DNA of 64,000 nucleotides from Crocinitomicaceae bacterium (GTDB lineage Bacteria; Bacteroidota; Bacteroidia; Flavobacteriales_D; Crocinitomicaceae). The position numbers and the translations under genes are program-made. Positions 63,704 to 64,000 of this stretch are shown here, piece by piece. The first letter of the stretch is position 1, and every line of letters starts with the position of its first letter. Below the pieces are notes generated by a model, which had not been told where the DNA came from, did not search any database, and saw only the letters and a list, made by a program, of their open reading frames with translations. The DNA is taken from positions 1-64,000 of the forward strand of contig JAMLHA010000016.1 of assembly GCA_023957475.1 (NCBI GenBank). Reading direction: 5' to 3'.

Positions 63704-64000
63704 TTAAAAGGCAGAAATAATTAAATAGGTAATTCCAGCGATAACGGCTGAAACAGGGATTGTGAGTATCCATGCCCACAATAGTTTGATTGTAACCCCC
63801 CAACGAACAGCAGAGATTCTATGTGTAATTCCTACACCAATAATACTTCCAGTAATTGTATGTGTTGTAGAAACAGGAATACCAAAATGCTCTGAAATAT
63901 ACAAAGTAATGGCACCAGCAGTTTCTGCGCTCACGCCTTCAAGCGAATTAACTTTCGTGATTTTGGATCCCATTGTTTTAACGATTTTCCATCCACCACT
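63704..64000 (-). CDS. Inorganic phosphate transporter, PiT family (C-terminal part, cut by window edge)
   Basis: The last 98 or so residues of a PiT permease; the frame runs open to the window edge (SGGWKIVKTMGSKITKV...). The PiT signature GSKITKVNSLEGVSAETAGA and PVSTTHTITGSIIGVG precede two membrane helices and a short end. Imports phosphate with sodium or protons. The 5' part lies beyond 64000. Same strand as the MoxR operon. Confidence 0.88.
   Translation of the reverse strand, partial: SGGWKIVKTMGSKITKVNSLEGVSAETAGAITLYISEHFGIPVSTTHTITGSIIGVGITHRISAVRWGVTIKLLWAWILTIPVSAVIAGITYLIISAF

Noticed and set aside
1-64000. CRISPR arrays, tRNA or rRNA genes, prophage, restriction-modification or toxin-antitoxin genes
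   Set aside because: Looked for and not seen; no regular direct repeats with spacers, and the only tRNA-like structure is the tmRNA.

Overview
The window is A+T-rich bacterial chromosome from a member of the Bacteroidota, most likely the order Flavobacteriales; a Fluviicola/Crocinitomicaceae-like organism is a reasonable guess but cannot be proven here. The evidence is a complete type IX secretion/gliding core (porP-gldK-gldL-gldM-gldN), a secreted protease with a C-terminal T9SS sorting domain, a flexirubin-type pigment gene set with a tyrosine ammonia-lyase of the Flavobacterium type, promoters of the TTG...TAnnTTTG class, near absence of Shine-Dalgarno sequences, and a tmRNA without an encoded CCA.

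Layout. 0-9 kb: surface polysaccharide genes (UDP-GlcNAc 2-epimerase, polysaccharide deacetylase-like protein), an alpha-oxoamine synthase (sphingolipid or sulfonolipid type), a membrane-anchored cytochrome c, an MViM-type oxidoreductase, a lipoprotein and a polyprenyl-phosphate sugar transferase. 9-17 kb: active-type rhomboid, dnaK, a small coiled-coil protein behind a Fur/PerR-like operator, an unusual ABC transporter pair, an M28 peptidase, a rhomboid pseudoprotease with TPR tail and an ECF sigma factor. 17.5-23.2 kb: six co-directional genes (methyltransferase, tyrosine ammonia-lyase, ketoreductase, ketosynthase, acyl carrier protein, acyltransferase) forming a short flexirubin/aryl-polyene locus. 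23-25 kb: CoA-binding protein, CvfB-like protein, UspA. 25.3-31.6 kb: T9SS core operon. 31.8-42.6 kb: heptose kinase, aminotransferase, small cytochrome c, lipoproteins, radical SAM protein, asparagine synthetase with glycosyltransferase, pseudouridine synthase, outer-membrane proteins. 42.75-43.78 kb: an IS982-family element with a frameshifted transposase. 44.2-47.8 kb: tmRNA, a small membrane protein, pth, topA. 48-56.7 kb: T9SS-exported M43 metalloprotease, sucAB, EamA transporter, a second UspA. 56.7-63.6 kb: a tightly overlapping MoxR/DUF58/DUF4350/DUF4129/SpoIIM operon, then the 3' part of a PiT phosphate transporter gene cut by the window edge.

Functional links: the T9SS core would export the M43 protease; the epimerase, deacetylase, sugar transferase, asnB and GT4 genes all point to cell-surface polysaccharide; the flexirubin genes build the aryl-polyene half of a pigment whose dialkylresorcinol half (darA/darB) is not in the window.

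The least expected signal is a 20-bp palindrome, ATATCGNNATATNNCGATAT, present six times (four exact, two with one mismatch), inside genes in more than one codon phase and between genes. A second is a 17-bp 7-1-7 palindrome of Fur/PerR type placed between promoter elements of a gene of unknown function, with a near-copy upstream of a radical SAM gene. No tRNA, rRNA genes, CRISPR array or prophage were seen.
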